From Bacillota bacterium (GTDB lineage Bacteria; Bacillota; Clostridia; DSM-8532), in NCBI GenBank assembly GCA_023440865.1, contig JAEXRM010000172.1:1-9022 (forward strand): DNA of 9,022 nt. The letters run 5' to 3'. Made by a program: the position numbers and the translations under genes. Below the pieces are notes generated by a model. That model did no database searches and was not told the DNA's origin. It saw only the letters and a program-made list of their open reading frames with translations. This document shows, piece after piece, positions 1 to 6,417 of this stretch. Numbering within the stretch: the first letter of the stretch is position 1; every line of letters begins with the position of its first letter.

Positions 1-424
1 CCGTGTGCAGGGCACGAAGGCGATCTGGATGGAGGACAAGAACGCCGTCCACATCGACGGCGTCTCCAAGGCGGAGGACTGGGAGAATCTCGACGCTTCA
101 TGGGATCCCATGTCGAAGATTCTGGAAACCCATGAGCACCCCTTGTGGCGCGATTACCTCAAGGAAGGCCCAAAAGGCGGACACGGCGGCATGGACTGGC
201 TTGTGCTGCGCGCCTTCATCGAGAATGTCCGCGAAGGGACCCCCATGCCGATCGATGTATATGACACCGCCACCTGGATGGCCATCACCTGCCTGTCCGA
301 GGATTCCATCGCCTTGGGCTCCATGCCTGTCGCATTCCCGGACTTCACCAGCGGAAAATGGATCACCCGCGAAAAGGAACCGGCCTCCCGCTATGGTCTG
401 GGCAGGATTCCCGACCTGGGCTGA
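1..424 (+). CDS. Gfo/Idh/MocA-family oxidoreductase, C-terminal part (5' end outside window)
   Basis: This frame is open from the left edge and ends with TGA at 422-424, giving about 140 C-terminal residues. The text matches the C-terminal domain of Gfo/Idh/MocA NAD(P)-dependent sugar oxidoreductases. A GHGGMD motif (about residue 61) leads into a helix with LVLRAFIENVREGTP, then PIDVYDTATWMAIT, SEDSIALGS and a closing PDFTSGKW. That arrangement is typical of the subgroup that includes the GH109-like (alpha-N-acetylgalactosaminidase-type) enzymes. The N-terminal Rossmann domain, which would show the nucleotide-binding motif, is outside the window, so the substrate and reaction cannot be stated. 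The gene converges on the cyclic-di-GMP gene, with 27 bp between the two stop codons. The GTG codons at 3 and 5 are not starts; the protein clearly continues upstream. I am sure of the family and unsure of the substrate. Confidence 0.88.
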   Translation, partial: RVQGTKAIWMEDKNAVHIDGVSKAEDWENLDASWDPMSKILETHEHPLWRDYLKEGPKGGHGGMDWLVLRAFIENVREGTPMPIDVYDTATWMAITCLSEDSIALGSMPVAFPDFTSGKWITREKEPASRYGLGRIPDLG

Positions 425-437
425 GCCGCCGCAACGC

Positions 438-450
438 CGGGGATGCCCCG
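438..450. terminator. Short G+C hairpin between convergent genes
   Basis: The 27-bp gap between the two convergent stop codons holds a perfect 5-bp inverted repeat, CGGGG-ATG-CCCCG. It could form a hairpin in transcripts from either side. There is no run of T on either strand, so it is not a standard intrinsic terminator. It may still slow both polymerases or protect 3' ends. Confidence is low. Confidence 0.3.
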
Positions 451-451
451 C

Positions 452-2563
452 TCAACCCGTTTCCAGCAGCGCAAGCGCATTCTCCCGGGGCAACGGGCGG
501 CTGAACAGGTAACCCTGCATGTAGTTGCAGCGTGACTGCTTCAGAAAGGCGCGCTGCTCCTCGGTCTCCACACCCTCGGCGACCACCTTGAGCCGCAGGC
601 TGTGCGCCATCCCGATGATGGCGCGCAGCAGCTTGCGTTCCGGCGGGTGCGTCATCACATCCCGCACGAACGACTTGTCGATCTTGAGCACGTCGATGGG
701 CAGGTTCTTGAGGTAGTTCAGCGAGGAATAGCCGGTACCGAAGTCGTCGAGGTAGATGTGGCAGCCGTCGTCCCGCAATGCCTGCAGGCAGCCCACGATC
801 ATGCGGAAGTTCTCCATCAGCAGTGTCTCGGTCATCTCCACCGCGATCATCGACGCGGGAATGCCATGGGAACGGATGGCTGTCCGGATCTGTGTCAGGA
901 GCCCCTCCTGAAGAAACTGCAGCGGTGAGACATTGATCGAGACGCGCAGACCGGCGCGGCGCGATACGGGGATGGCAGCCGCAAAGCGGCAGGCCTCGCG
1001 GATGACCCACAGGCCGATCTCGTGGATGACCCCGCATTCCTCGGCCATCGGGATGAACCGGTCGGGCGGCACATGGCCGTACTTGCGGCTGTTCCAGCGC
1101 AGCAGGGCTTCATAGCCCGTGATGCGCCGTTCGGCGAGGTCCACCTGCGGTTGGAACGCGAGCGCCAGCTCGCCGTCACGGATCGCGCCGCGCAGCGCTT
1201 CTTCCATCTCCATGCGGACCGCCGCCTCGACCCCCATTTCGGCATCATATGCCACCCGACACTTCCGTCCGGCCGCCTTTGCCCGAAACAGCGCCGTATC
1301 GGCGTTCTTGAGCAGCAAGTCGGCCCGGGTCCCGTCATCGGGAAACAGGGTCAGGCCGATGCTGCCGCTGAGGTATACGCTGCGTCCGTCGAGCTGGACC
1401 GGGTCACGCAACGCCGCAAGCATGCCATCCGCCAGATCGCCCGGATGCGGCATGCCCGGCCCCCGTTCCGCCACAATCATGAACTCGTCCCCGCCAACCC
1501 GCGTGACGACCGCGTTGCGCTTGGGACCACACGCCGACTCTGTTGTGCACAGGTGCTGCAGCCGGGCGGCCACCGTCTGCAGGAGCCGGTCGCCGAAGGC
1601 ATGCCCGAATGCATCGTTCACGGTCTTGAAGTTGTCCAGGTCAAGCAGGAACAGGGCACCGCCCGTCCCGCTGCCCGCAAGCCTTGATTCCAGCACCGAC
1701 AGCAGGTGGGTTCTGTTCGGCAGACCCGTCAGATTGTCATAATAGGCAAGCTCCGCAATGATGGCCTCCTGCTGCTTGCGGTCCGTGATGTCGGACAGCA
1801 TGCCGGCATACCTCCGCACACTGCCGTCGGCGCCGAATGCCAGCTTCGCCGCGAAGGAGAACCACCGGTACTCCCCATCCTTGCGGCGCATGCGGCATTC
1901 GCTCGTGATGCGGTCTGTCCTGCCGAGCAGATGGTCGCGGTAGAGGCGGTTCATCGCCGGCCTGTCCTCCGGATGCATCAAGCCGCGCCATACCTCCCAC
2001 GATACCGCTTCCGCGGACCGGTCGTACCCCAGCAGGCGATAGAAGCTGTCACTGACGCGCATTTCCATGTTCGCCATGTTGCAATCCCACAGCACGACAT
2101 CGGTCGCAGCCGAAAGCAGTTCGCGCAGCTGGTTCATCTCCTCCCGATCCGCCTGGGCGACCGCAAGGGATGTCTCGAGTTCACGGATGCGCGCGACGGC
2201 ATCATCGCGTTCGGCGGAAAGGCCGGCCAAGAAGGTCTCCTGCGATGCGCGCCGCATCGCCGCCGAGTCGAGTTCGAGCTGCAGGGATGCAAGGCGCGCC
2301 TCGTATGCCGCCTTCGCGGCATCAAACGCCCAGGCTTGACGCGCCACGGCATCCGCAAGATCCGCGATGCGGACCGCGTTCGCCTCCTCCGTCCGTCTTG
2401 CCTGTGCCAGTGCCTCTCCGTTTGCTTCCAGAGCGGCCTGGAGTATTGCCAGCTCTGCCTTGCGCGATCTGAAGAAAGGAAAAGCGGTACGACCCGAAGC
2501 GCGTCCGCCCGGATTTTGGGCAGGCACGCGTTGCCCTGCAGGATCCCGTGCGTTCCGTTCCAT
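452..2563 (-). CDS. Coiled-coil/PAS/GGDEF/EAL cyclic-di-GMP turnover protein
   Basis: This 703-residue protein is predicted to make and/or break cyclic-di-GMP in the cytoplasm; I see no membrane segment or signal peptide. Domains in order: Ala/Glu/Arg-rich coiled coil (about 33-150), PAS sensor of the PAS_3 type (about 153-265, HPEDR and RRKDGEYRWF, ending in SDITDRK), GGDEF (about 270-440, intact GGDEF at 357-361), and EAL (about 455-703). The EAL catalytic set looks complete: EALLRW from 485, N544, E576, DDFGTGYSSL from 606, K627 and D629, E663, QGY at 683. Both activities therefore look possible. The inhibitory I-site (RxxD five residues before GGDEF) reads KRNA, so product inhibition is probably lost. 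I chose ATG at 2563 because GGGAGG lies 6 nt upstream. An in-frame TTG at 2650 would add 29 residues but has no such site. The gene is probably monocistronic, with a 136-bp leader. Confidence 0.93.
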   Translation of the reverse strand: MERNARDPAGQRVPAQNPGGRASGRTAFPFFRSRKAELAILQAALEANGEALAQARRTEEANAVRIADLADAVARQAWAFDAAKAAYEARLASLQLELDSAAMRRASQETFLAGLSAERDDAVARIRELETSLAVAQADREEMNQLRELLSAATDVVLWDCNMANMEMRVSDSFYRLLGYDRSAEAVSWEVWRGLMHPEDRPAMNRLYRDHLLGRTDRITSECRMRRKDGEYRWFSFAAKLAFGADGSVRRYAGMLSDITDRKQQEAIIAELAYYDNLTGLPNRTHLLSVLESRLAGSGTGGALFLLDLDNFKTVNDAFGHAFGDRLLQTVAARLQHLCTTESACGPKRNAVVTRVGGDEFMIVAERGPGMPHPGDLADGMLAALRDPVQLDGRSVYLSGSIGLTLFPDDGTRADLLLKNADTALFRAKAAGRKCRVAYDAEMGVEAAVRMEMEEALRGAIRDGELALAFQPQVDLAERRITGYEALLRWNSRKYGHVPPDRFIPMAEECGVIHEIGLWVIREACRFAAAIPVSRRAGLRVSINVSPLQFLQEGLLTQIRTAIRSHGIPASMIAVEMTETLLMENFRMIVGCLQALRDDGCHIYLDDFGTGYSSLNYLKNLPIDVLKIDKSFVRDVMTHPPERKLLRAIIGMAHSLRLKVVAEGVETEEQRAFLKQSRCNYMQGYLFSRPLPRENALALLETG

Positions 2564-2569
2564 GGCGGA

Positions 2570-2575
2570 CCTCCC
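2570..2575 (-). promoter_or_regulatory. Ribosome binding site of the GGDEF/EAL gene
   Basis: GGGAGG, read on the minus strand, stands 6 nt before the ATG at 2563. It decides the start in favour of this ATG over the upstream in-frame TTG at 2650. Confidence 0.8.
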
Positions 2576-2671
2576 GGCGGACGGCCAGCCGGGCGCATGA
2601 ACCGGGCGGCAGCCTCTTTGGAAGTCATACCCTGTGCAAGGACATATCAATCAGTTTGGTTGACAGAACAC

Positions 2672-2700
2672 AACGGGCATGCGAATCGCCATGTGTCGTT
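2672..2700 (-). terminator. Imperfect hairpin right after the GNAT gene
   Basis: Starting at the last base of the GNAT stop codon, the minus strand can fold as AACG (internal loop) CATGGCG - ATT - CGCATG (internal loop) CGTT, with one bulged G. The bases after it, GTGTTCTGT, are rich in T but not a clean T run. It could be a weak terminator for the acetyltransferase gene, or a palindromic operator-like site ahead of the cyclic-di-GMP gene. I see no clear promoter for that downstream gene in the rest of the 136-bp gap. Confidence 0.3.
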
Positions 2701-3749
2701 CAGGTTGTTTCGGGTCGCTTCTCGAGATAGACCAGCGACTCGCGGTCGCCGATGCGGACCGTTTTAAAGGGCTGATAGCCCATTTTTTCATACAGCTCGA
2801 TATTGCGCTGGCTCAGGTGCCCGGTGAACAGCTCGAACCGCATGCCCGGATGCAGCGCCTCCATGGTCGAAAGCAGCTTCCGTCCGATGCCCTGATGCTG
2901 GTACTCCGGCTCGACGACCAGCCGGCCGATGAAACAGGTGCCTTCGCCGACCCTCGCCCGGATGGAACCGACCAGCTGTCCGTTGAGGACGGCCTTGAGA
3001 AAGGACAAGCCGGCAAAGGAGGATCGGATGTCCTCAAGCGTCTGGGTCAGGGGGGCGATGCCATATCCGTAGATCTCCGCCTCCGACAGGTACGCCCGTT
3101 TCTGCAGATCGAGGATGGCCGGCAGATCATCGGGTGTGGCTTCCTCGATCAGCACACGGTCACGCGGGGTCACCGAAGGCGTGTGCAGGGCCTGCCACTC
3201 GCGGTCCAGCAGCGAATACACCGCCAGATCCCAGAATCGGTTTTTCATGTACATGCGCTCGCGCAGCAAGCCCTCGTACTGGAAGCCTGTCTTCTCGAGA
3301 ACCCGGGCGGATCCGTGGTTCTCCTGGCAGCATTTGGCCTGGATGCGGTTCATGCCGCACTCCTCAAACAGGAAACGCGCAAGGCGCCCGAGCGCTTCGG
3401 CCGTGTATCCCCGTCCCCAGTACATGCGGCCGATGACATAGCCGATTTCGCAGCACCGGTGGGCTGCATCGGCCTCCACGATGCCCATGGAACCGATGAT
3501 GTGTCCCGTCCTGCGGTCCATGATCGCCCAGTCTCCCGCCTCACCGGCCTGATAGCGGGCAAGCACCCACTCGAGGAACCGGCGCGAGTCCGCTTCGGTG
3601 CGATGCGCATCCCAGGTGACATAACGGGCGGTTTCCGGATCGCTGCAATAGGCGAAGACATCGGCGGCATCCTCCAGGCGGAACTTGCGCAGGAAGAGCC
3701 GCTCGGTCTCGAGAATGGGGGTATCGTTGAGCTTTCTCGCTGCATCCAT
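2700..3749 (-). CDS. Tandem GNAT N-acetyltransferase (RimJ/RimL-type domain fused to a second GNAT domain)
   Basis: This 349-residue protein has two acetyl-CoA-dependent GNAT domains in one chain. Domain 1 (about 12-182) is of the RimJ/RimL type: it opens with LETERLFLRKF, has the acetyl-CoA loop RMYWGRGY (108-115), and the NHGSARVLEKTGF segment (144-156) that ends motif B. Domain 2 (about 198-345) opens with VLIEEATPDDLPAIL, has the loop QHQGIGRKLL (from 284), and ends with the NIELYEKMGY segment (from 316). The substrates are unknown; members of these families acetylate protein N-termini, antibiotics or small amines. A single GNAT domain is usually 150-180 residues, so the length fits a full fusion, and both cofactor loops look intact. 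ATG at 3749 has GGAGGG 6 nt upstream. The gene stands 80 bp after truA and may have its own promoter. Confidence 0.9.
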   Translation of the reverse strand: MDAARKLNDTPILETERLFLRKFRLEDAADVFAYCSDPETARYVTWDAHRTEADSRRFLEWVLARYQAGEAGDWAIMDRRTGHIIGSMGIVEADAAHRCCEIGYVIGRMYWGRGYTAEALGRLARFLFEECGMNRIQAKCCQENHGSARVLEKTGFQYEGLLRERMYMKNRFWDLAVYSLLDREWQALHTPSVTPRDRVLIEEATPDDLPAILDLQKRAYLSEAEIYGYGIAPLTQTLEDIRSSFAGLSFLKAVLNGQLVGSIRARVGEGTCFIGRLVVEPEYQHQGIGRKLLSTMEALHPGMRFELFTGHLSQRNIELYEKMGYQPFKTVRIGDRESLVYLEKRPETT

Positions 3750-3755
3750 GCGCTG

Positions 3756-3761
3756 CCCTCC
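3756..3761 (-). promoter_or_regulatory. Ribosome binding site of the tandem GNAT gene
   Basis: GGAGGG on the minus strand, 6 nt before the ATG at 3749, supports this start. Confidence 0.75.
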
Positions 3762-3796
3762 ATGGGAACCGGCGAAGCGGCAAATCGATCAAGTCA

Positions 3797-3825
3797 AGTG
3801 TACCACATGGAACGACAGGGAAGAA
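3797..3825 (-). promoter_or_regulatory. Candidate extended -10 promoter for the GNAT gene
   Basis: Within the 80-bp gap after truA, the minus strand carries TACACT (3797-3802, four of six matches to TATAAT) preceded by TGG, so it fits the extended -10 pattern TGnTATAAT. Exactly 17 bp upstream is TTCTTC (3820-3825), a half match to TTGACA. The expected start of transcription would be about 40 bp before the GNAT ATG. The match is by eye only, and read-through from truA is equally possible. Confidence 0.35.
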
Positions 3826-3829
3826 AACA

Positions 3830-4579
3830 TCAAGCGCGTGGCTCGGGATACAATACCTGCTCGAGGCACAGTCCGCAAGCCGGCGCGGTCTGGCCCGCCA
3901 GGCGCCGGTCGCGGCCGGCGAGCAGCGCCGGCAGACAGTCCGCCGGGAGTCTGCCGGTCCCGATGTCCACAAGGGTTCCGGCCAAAATGCGGACCATGTG
4001 GTACAGAAACGCGTTCCCCTCCACCTCCAGGCGAAGAAAAGGCGGATCCTCGGTTATTGCGACACGATGCAATGTCCGCCGCGTCGTCCGCGCTTCGCAG
4101 CCCGCATCGCGGAATGCGGCGAAATCGTGCTCGCCCGCGAGGCATGCGGCCGCCTGCCGCATGCGCGCGACATCCAGCGGCCGGTACACGTGGAAGGCGC
4201 GCTCCCGCCACAGCGCCGAGGGCTGGGGTTGCGCCAGGACCGTGTAGCGGTAACGCTTGCCGATCGCGGAGAACCGCGCATGGAAATCCGAGGACGCCAA
4301 TGTCGCCTCGCGCGCAACGATGTCGGAGGGCAGGCATGCATTCAGGACAAACGGCCATTTTTCAGGCGAAACGGGAAGGTCCGTGTGGAAATGGGCGACC
4401 TGTCCGGTCGCATGGACGCCGGCATCGGTCCGGCTTGCACCGACCACCGCCACCCGCTTGCCGAGTATGCCCGCCAACGCCGCCTCGACGGCGCCCTGGA
4501 CGGTCGGCGCAGTCTCCTGCCGCTGCCATCCGGCATACCGCGTGCCATCATATTCAAGGGTGAGGCGGATCGTGTGCAT
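3830..4579 (-). CDS. truA: tRNA pseudouridine synthase A (positions 38-40)
   Basis: TruA converts uridine to pseudouridine at positions 38-40 in the anticodon arm of many tRNAs, without a cofactor. The 249-residue product has the usual length and the family marks: N-terminal LEYDGTRYAGWQRQ, the catalytic motif SRTDAGVHA with the nucleophile Asp at residue 52, then GQVAHFHTD, RFSAIGKRYRY, GEHDFAAFRDAG and the C-terminal FLYHMVRILAGTLVDIGTGR. I chose ATG at 4579, because GGAGG lies 7 nt upstream. The in-frame TTG at 4585 would sit only 1-2 nt from that site. The gene starts 15 bp after the ABC permease stop and is probably the last gene of the pur/ABC operon. TruA is not functionally linked to metal import, so the arrangement probably reflects co-transcription of housekeeping genes. 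Confidence 0.96.
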   Translation of the reverse strand: MHTIRLTLEYDGTRYAGWQRQETAPTVQGAVEAALAGILGKRVAVVGASRTDAGVHATGQVAHFHTDLPVSPEKWPFVLNACLPSDIVAREATLASSDFHARFSAIGKRYRYTVLAQPQPSALWRERAFHVYRPLDVARMRQAAACLAGEHDFAAFRDAGCEARTTRRTLHRVAITEDPPFLRLEVEGNAFLYHMVRILAGTLVDIGTGRLPADCLPALLAGRDRRLAGQTAPACGLCLEQVLYPEPRA

Positions 4580-4586
4580 CGGCAAG

Positions 4587-4591
4587 CCTCC
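4587..4591 (-). promoter_or_regulatory. Ribosome binding site deciding the truA start
   Basis: GGAGG on the minus strand is 7 nt before the ATG at 4579, and too close to the in-frame TTG at 4585 to serve it. It therefore fixes the ATG as the start. Confidence 0.75.
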
Positions 4592-4594
4592 GGT

Positions 4595-5440
4595 TCATGT
4601 GCCGCGTCGCCGGGCCAGCATCGAGAGGAAGAAAAACACCGCCATGACCAGGACGATGGTGGCGCCGGTCGCCGTATCGGCCGCATATGATACGAACAGG
4701 CCGGCCACACCGGACACCAGCGACACGAGGATGGCAAGGGCCGTATACTGGCGGGAGCCGGTCGCCACGTTGCGGGCGGTCGCGGCCGGCAGCACCAGGA
4801 AGGAATTGATCACCAGCAGACCGATCCACGGCATCGATACGGTGACGATGACCGCGACCAGCACCGTGAACAGCAGCTCCACCCGGAAGATGTGCACACC
4901 GCGGCTGCGGGCCAGCGACGGGTTCACGCTGATCAGCAGCAGCCGGTTGAACGACAGGAGCCACAGGATGACGACTCCGGCGAGCAGGACGATCAGCATC
5001 AGCAGATCGTCTTTCCCGACCGAGAGGATATCGCCAACCAGGTACGAGGAAAGACGTGCTGTCCCGCTGCTGCCGGTTGCCAGGAAAATGCCCAGTGCCA
5101 CGGCGGCCGAGGAAAACACGCCGATGACCGTGTCGGTCGCGAGACCGCTGCGATAGCGGATGACCGTGATCGCGGCCGAGAACAGGATGGAGAAACCGAT
5201 CGCGGCCCACATGGGCACCAGGAAACCCAGCAGGCTGCCGATGACAAGCCCCGTGAAGGCGCCGTGGCCAAGCGCGTCGGAGAAGAACGACATGCGGTTG
5301 TTGACCACCATCGTGCCCAGCAGCGCAAAAACCGGCGCCATCAGCAGCACCGCCAGCAAGGCGTTCTTCATGAACATGAGATGGCCGGGCTGCGCCCATT
5401 CGAACGGAAGCAGGGACAGGAGGGCATACCACCATTGCAT
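4595..5440 (-). CDS. ZnuB-like metal (Zn/Mn/Fe) ABC transporter permease
   Basis: This is the membrane subunit of an ABC-3 family importer (ZnuB/MntB/SitC group), which moves divalent metal ions into the cell. The 281 residues hold about eight hydrophobic segments (near 27-47, 58-76, 78-97, 103-122, 146-165, 187-222 which may be two, 232-254 and 259-277). SDALGHGAFTG (54-64), GVFSSAAVALGI, YLVGDIL (133-139) and LLVINSFLVLPAATAR (about 208-223) are typical of the family. The start overlaps the end of the ATPase gene: its ATG at 5440 shares a base with the ATPase TGA, and a GTG at 5443 is also in frame, so translation is probably coupled. The metal cannot be told from this sequence, and no binding protein is in the window. 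The stop lies 15 bp before truA. Confidence 0.94.
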   Translation of the reverse strand: MQWWYALLSLLPFEWAQPGHLMFMKNALLAVLLMAPVFALLGTMVVNNRMSFFSDALGHGAFTGLVIGSLLGFLVPMWAAIGFSILFSAAITVIRYRSGLATDTVIGVFSSAAVALGIFLATGSSGTARLSSYLVGDILSVGKDDLLMLIVLLAGVVILWLLSFNRLLLISVNPSLARSRGVHIFRVELLFTVLVAVIVTVSMPWIGLLVINSFLVLPAATARNVATGSRQYTALAILVSLVSGVAGLFVSYAADTATGATIVLVMAVFFFLSMLARRRGT

Positions 5441-6417
5441 CACGACACCCCCCCCTCATCGCCGGCTCCCGGAGTCTGCCGTCCCGGTCCGCCGTCGCAG
5501 GTGCCATATTCGGCCTTCGCGGGGTCCTGACGGCTTGGCGGAGAACCGCCCGCAGTACCGGCCTCGGTGCGGGGACAGGGTCGCGCGGCGGCCAGCTGCT
5601 CGATGGTGAACCGCGGTTCCGGCCGACCAGTCCTGCTCCCGCGTGCCAGCGCCGTCAACGAGTCGGCATGCGAGGGAAACACACCGGCGAAGGCCGCGGA
5701 CGAGAACACGTCCCCGGGTGTTCCGGCGGCCAGCACGGTGCGGCTGAGGAGCACCACGCGGTCGGCATGCTCGGGTATGAGGTCGAGATCATGGGTGACC
5801 ATGATGATCGACAGGTCATATTCGGCCCGAAGCGTGGAAACCTGGTCATAGAAGGCCTTCAGGCCGTTGCGGTCCACACCGGACACCGGTTCGTCCAACA
5901 GCAGCAGATCCGGAACGGGCTCCAGGGCCAAAGCCAGCAGCACACGCTGCAGCTCGCCGCCGGAAAGCGCCCCCAGCCGGCGATCCGCCAGATGGGCGGC
6001 CCCGACGCGCTCGAGGGATGCGCGCACCTGGCCTCTGCGTTTGGCGGATACCGGCAGCCATGCGGGCCGGGTCCCGGCCGACGCGACGAACAGGTCCGTG
6101 ACATCCGCAGGGGCAGTGCGATCGAGGTTGAGCGATTGGGGCACGTAGCCGATCACAGGTTTGCCGTCGTGCTTTCCGGACGCCGAAAGGAACCGCAGGC
6201 TTCCGGTATGCGGCACCTCGCCGAGCATCGCCTTGAGCAGCGTCGACTTGCCGGCCCCGTTCGGCCCGATGATCGCGGTCAGCTCGCCGCAATGCACATG
6301 CATGTTCACATCCCGGAGGATGTCCTCCCTGCCGATCCGCACGCCGAACTGCTCGATTTTCGTGCAGCAGAAACCGCTGCACGCCGTCTTGTTCAATCCA
6401 TGGAACTGTTTTGCCAT
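5440..6417 (-). CDS. ZnuC-like metal ABC transporter ATP-binding protein
   Basis: This 325-residue ATPase drives the permease encoded directly after it. All nucleotide-binding motifs are present: Walker A GPNGAGKST (51-59), Q-loop YVPQ (91-94), signature LSGGE (151-155), Walker B LLLLDE (171-176), D-loop GVD (180-182) and switch His209. The LNLDRTAPADVTDLF stretch after the Q-loop is typical of ZnuC/MntA ATPases. Two things are unusual. The N-terminus, before the first strand, has three Cys (13, 17, 18), with a further Cys43 in HVHCGE. The C-terminus has about 75 extra residues rich in Gly, Pro, Arg and Ala. Most family members have 220-270 residues. ATG at 6417 has GGAGGA 6 nt upstream, inside the end of the kinase gene, which it overlaps by 25 bp. 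Its stop overlaps the permease start. Confidence 0.94.
   Translation of the reverse strand: MAKQFHGLNKTACSGFCCTKIEQFGVRIGREDILRDVNMHVHCGELTAIIGPNGAGKSTLLKAMLGEVPHTGSLRFLSASGKHDGKPVIGYVPQSLNLDRTAPADVTDLFVASAGTRPAWLPVSAKRRGQVRASLERVGAAHLADRRLGALSGGELQRVLLALALEPVPDLLLLDEPVSGVDRNGLKAFYDQVSTLRAEYDLSIIMVTHDLDLIPEHADRVVLLSRTVLAAGTPGDVFSSAAFAGVFPSHADSLTALARGSRTGRPEPRFTIEQLAAARPCPRTEAGTAGGSPPSRQDPAKAEYGTCDGGPGRQTPGAGDEGGVS
5448..5455 (-). repeat. Run of eight G at the ATPase/permease junction
   Basis: Eight consecutive G on the coding (minus) strand lie in the last codons of the ATPase gene and directly before the permease start. The run may also serve as the permease ribosome binding site. Gaining one G would move the ATPase frame into the permease frame, with no stop between. 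Confidence 0.85.

Noticed and set aside
3..512. Second plus-strand frame of about 170 codons overlapping the oxidoreductase
   Set aside because: The neighbouring frame matches the Gfo/Idh/MocA C-terminus; this one is Arg/Pro/Ser-rich with no family match.
2564..2650. N-terminal extension of the GGDEF/EAL protein from a TTG at 2650
   Set aside because: The ATG at 2563 has an ideal ribosome binding site; the extra 29 residues match no domain and lie in the leader.
2660..2665. A perfect TTGACA on the plus strand
   Set aside because: No -10-like hexamer lies 16-18 bp downstream, and it would drive transcription antisense to the GNAT gene.
1706..2767. A plus-strand open frame of about 350 codons opposite the PAS and coiled-coil part of the GGDEF/EAL gene
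   Set aside because: It is a shadow of a gene with clear domains, and the product resembles nothing known.
2679..4247. A plus-strand open frame of about 520 codons opposite the GNAT gene and truA
   Set aside because: It is antisense to two clear gene families, starts without a good ribosome binding site, and its sequence is compositionally like a shadow frame.
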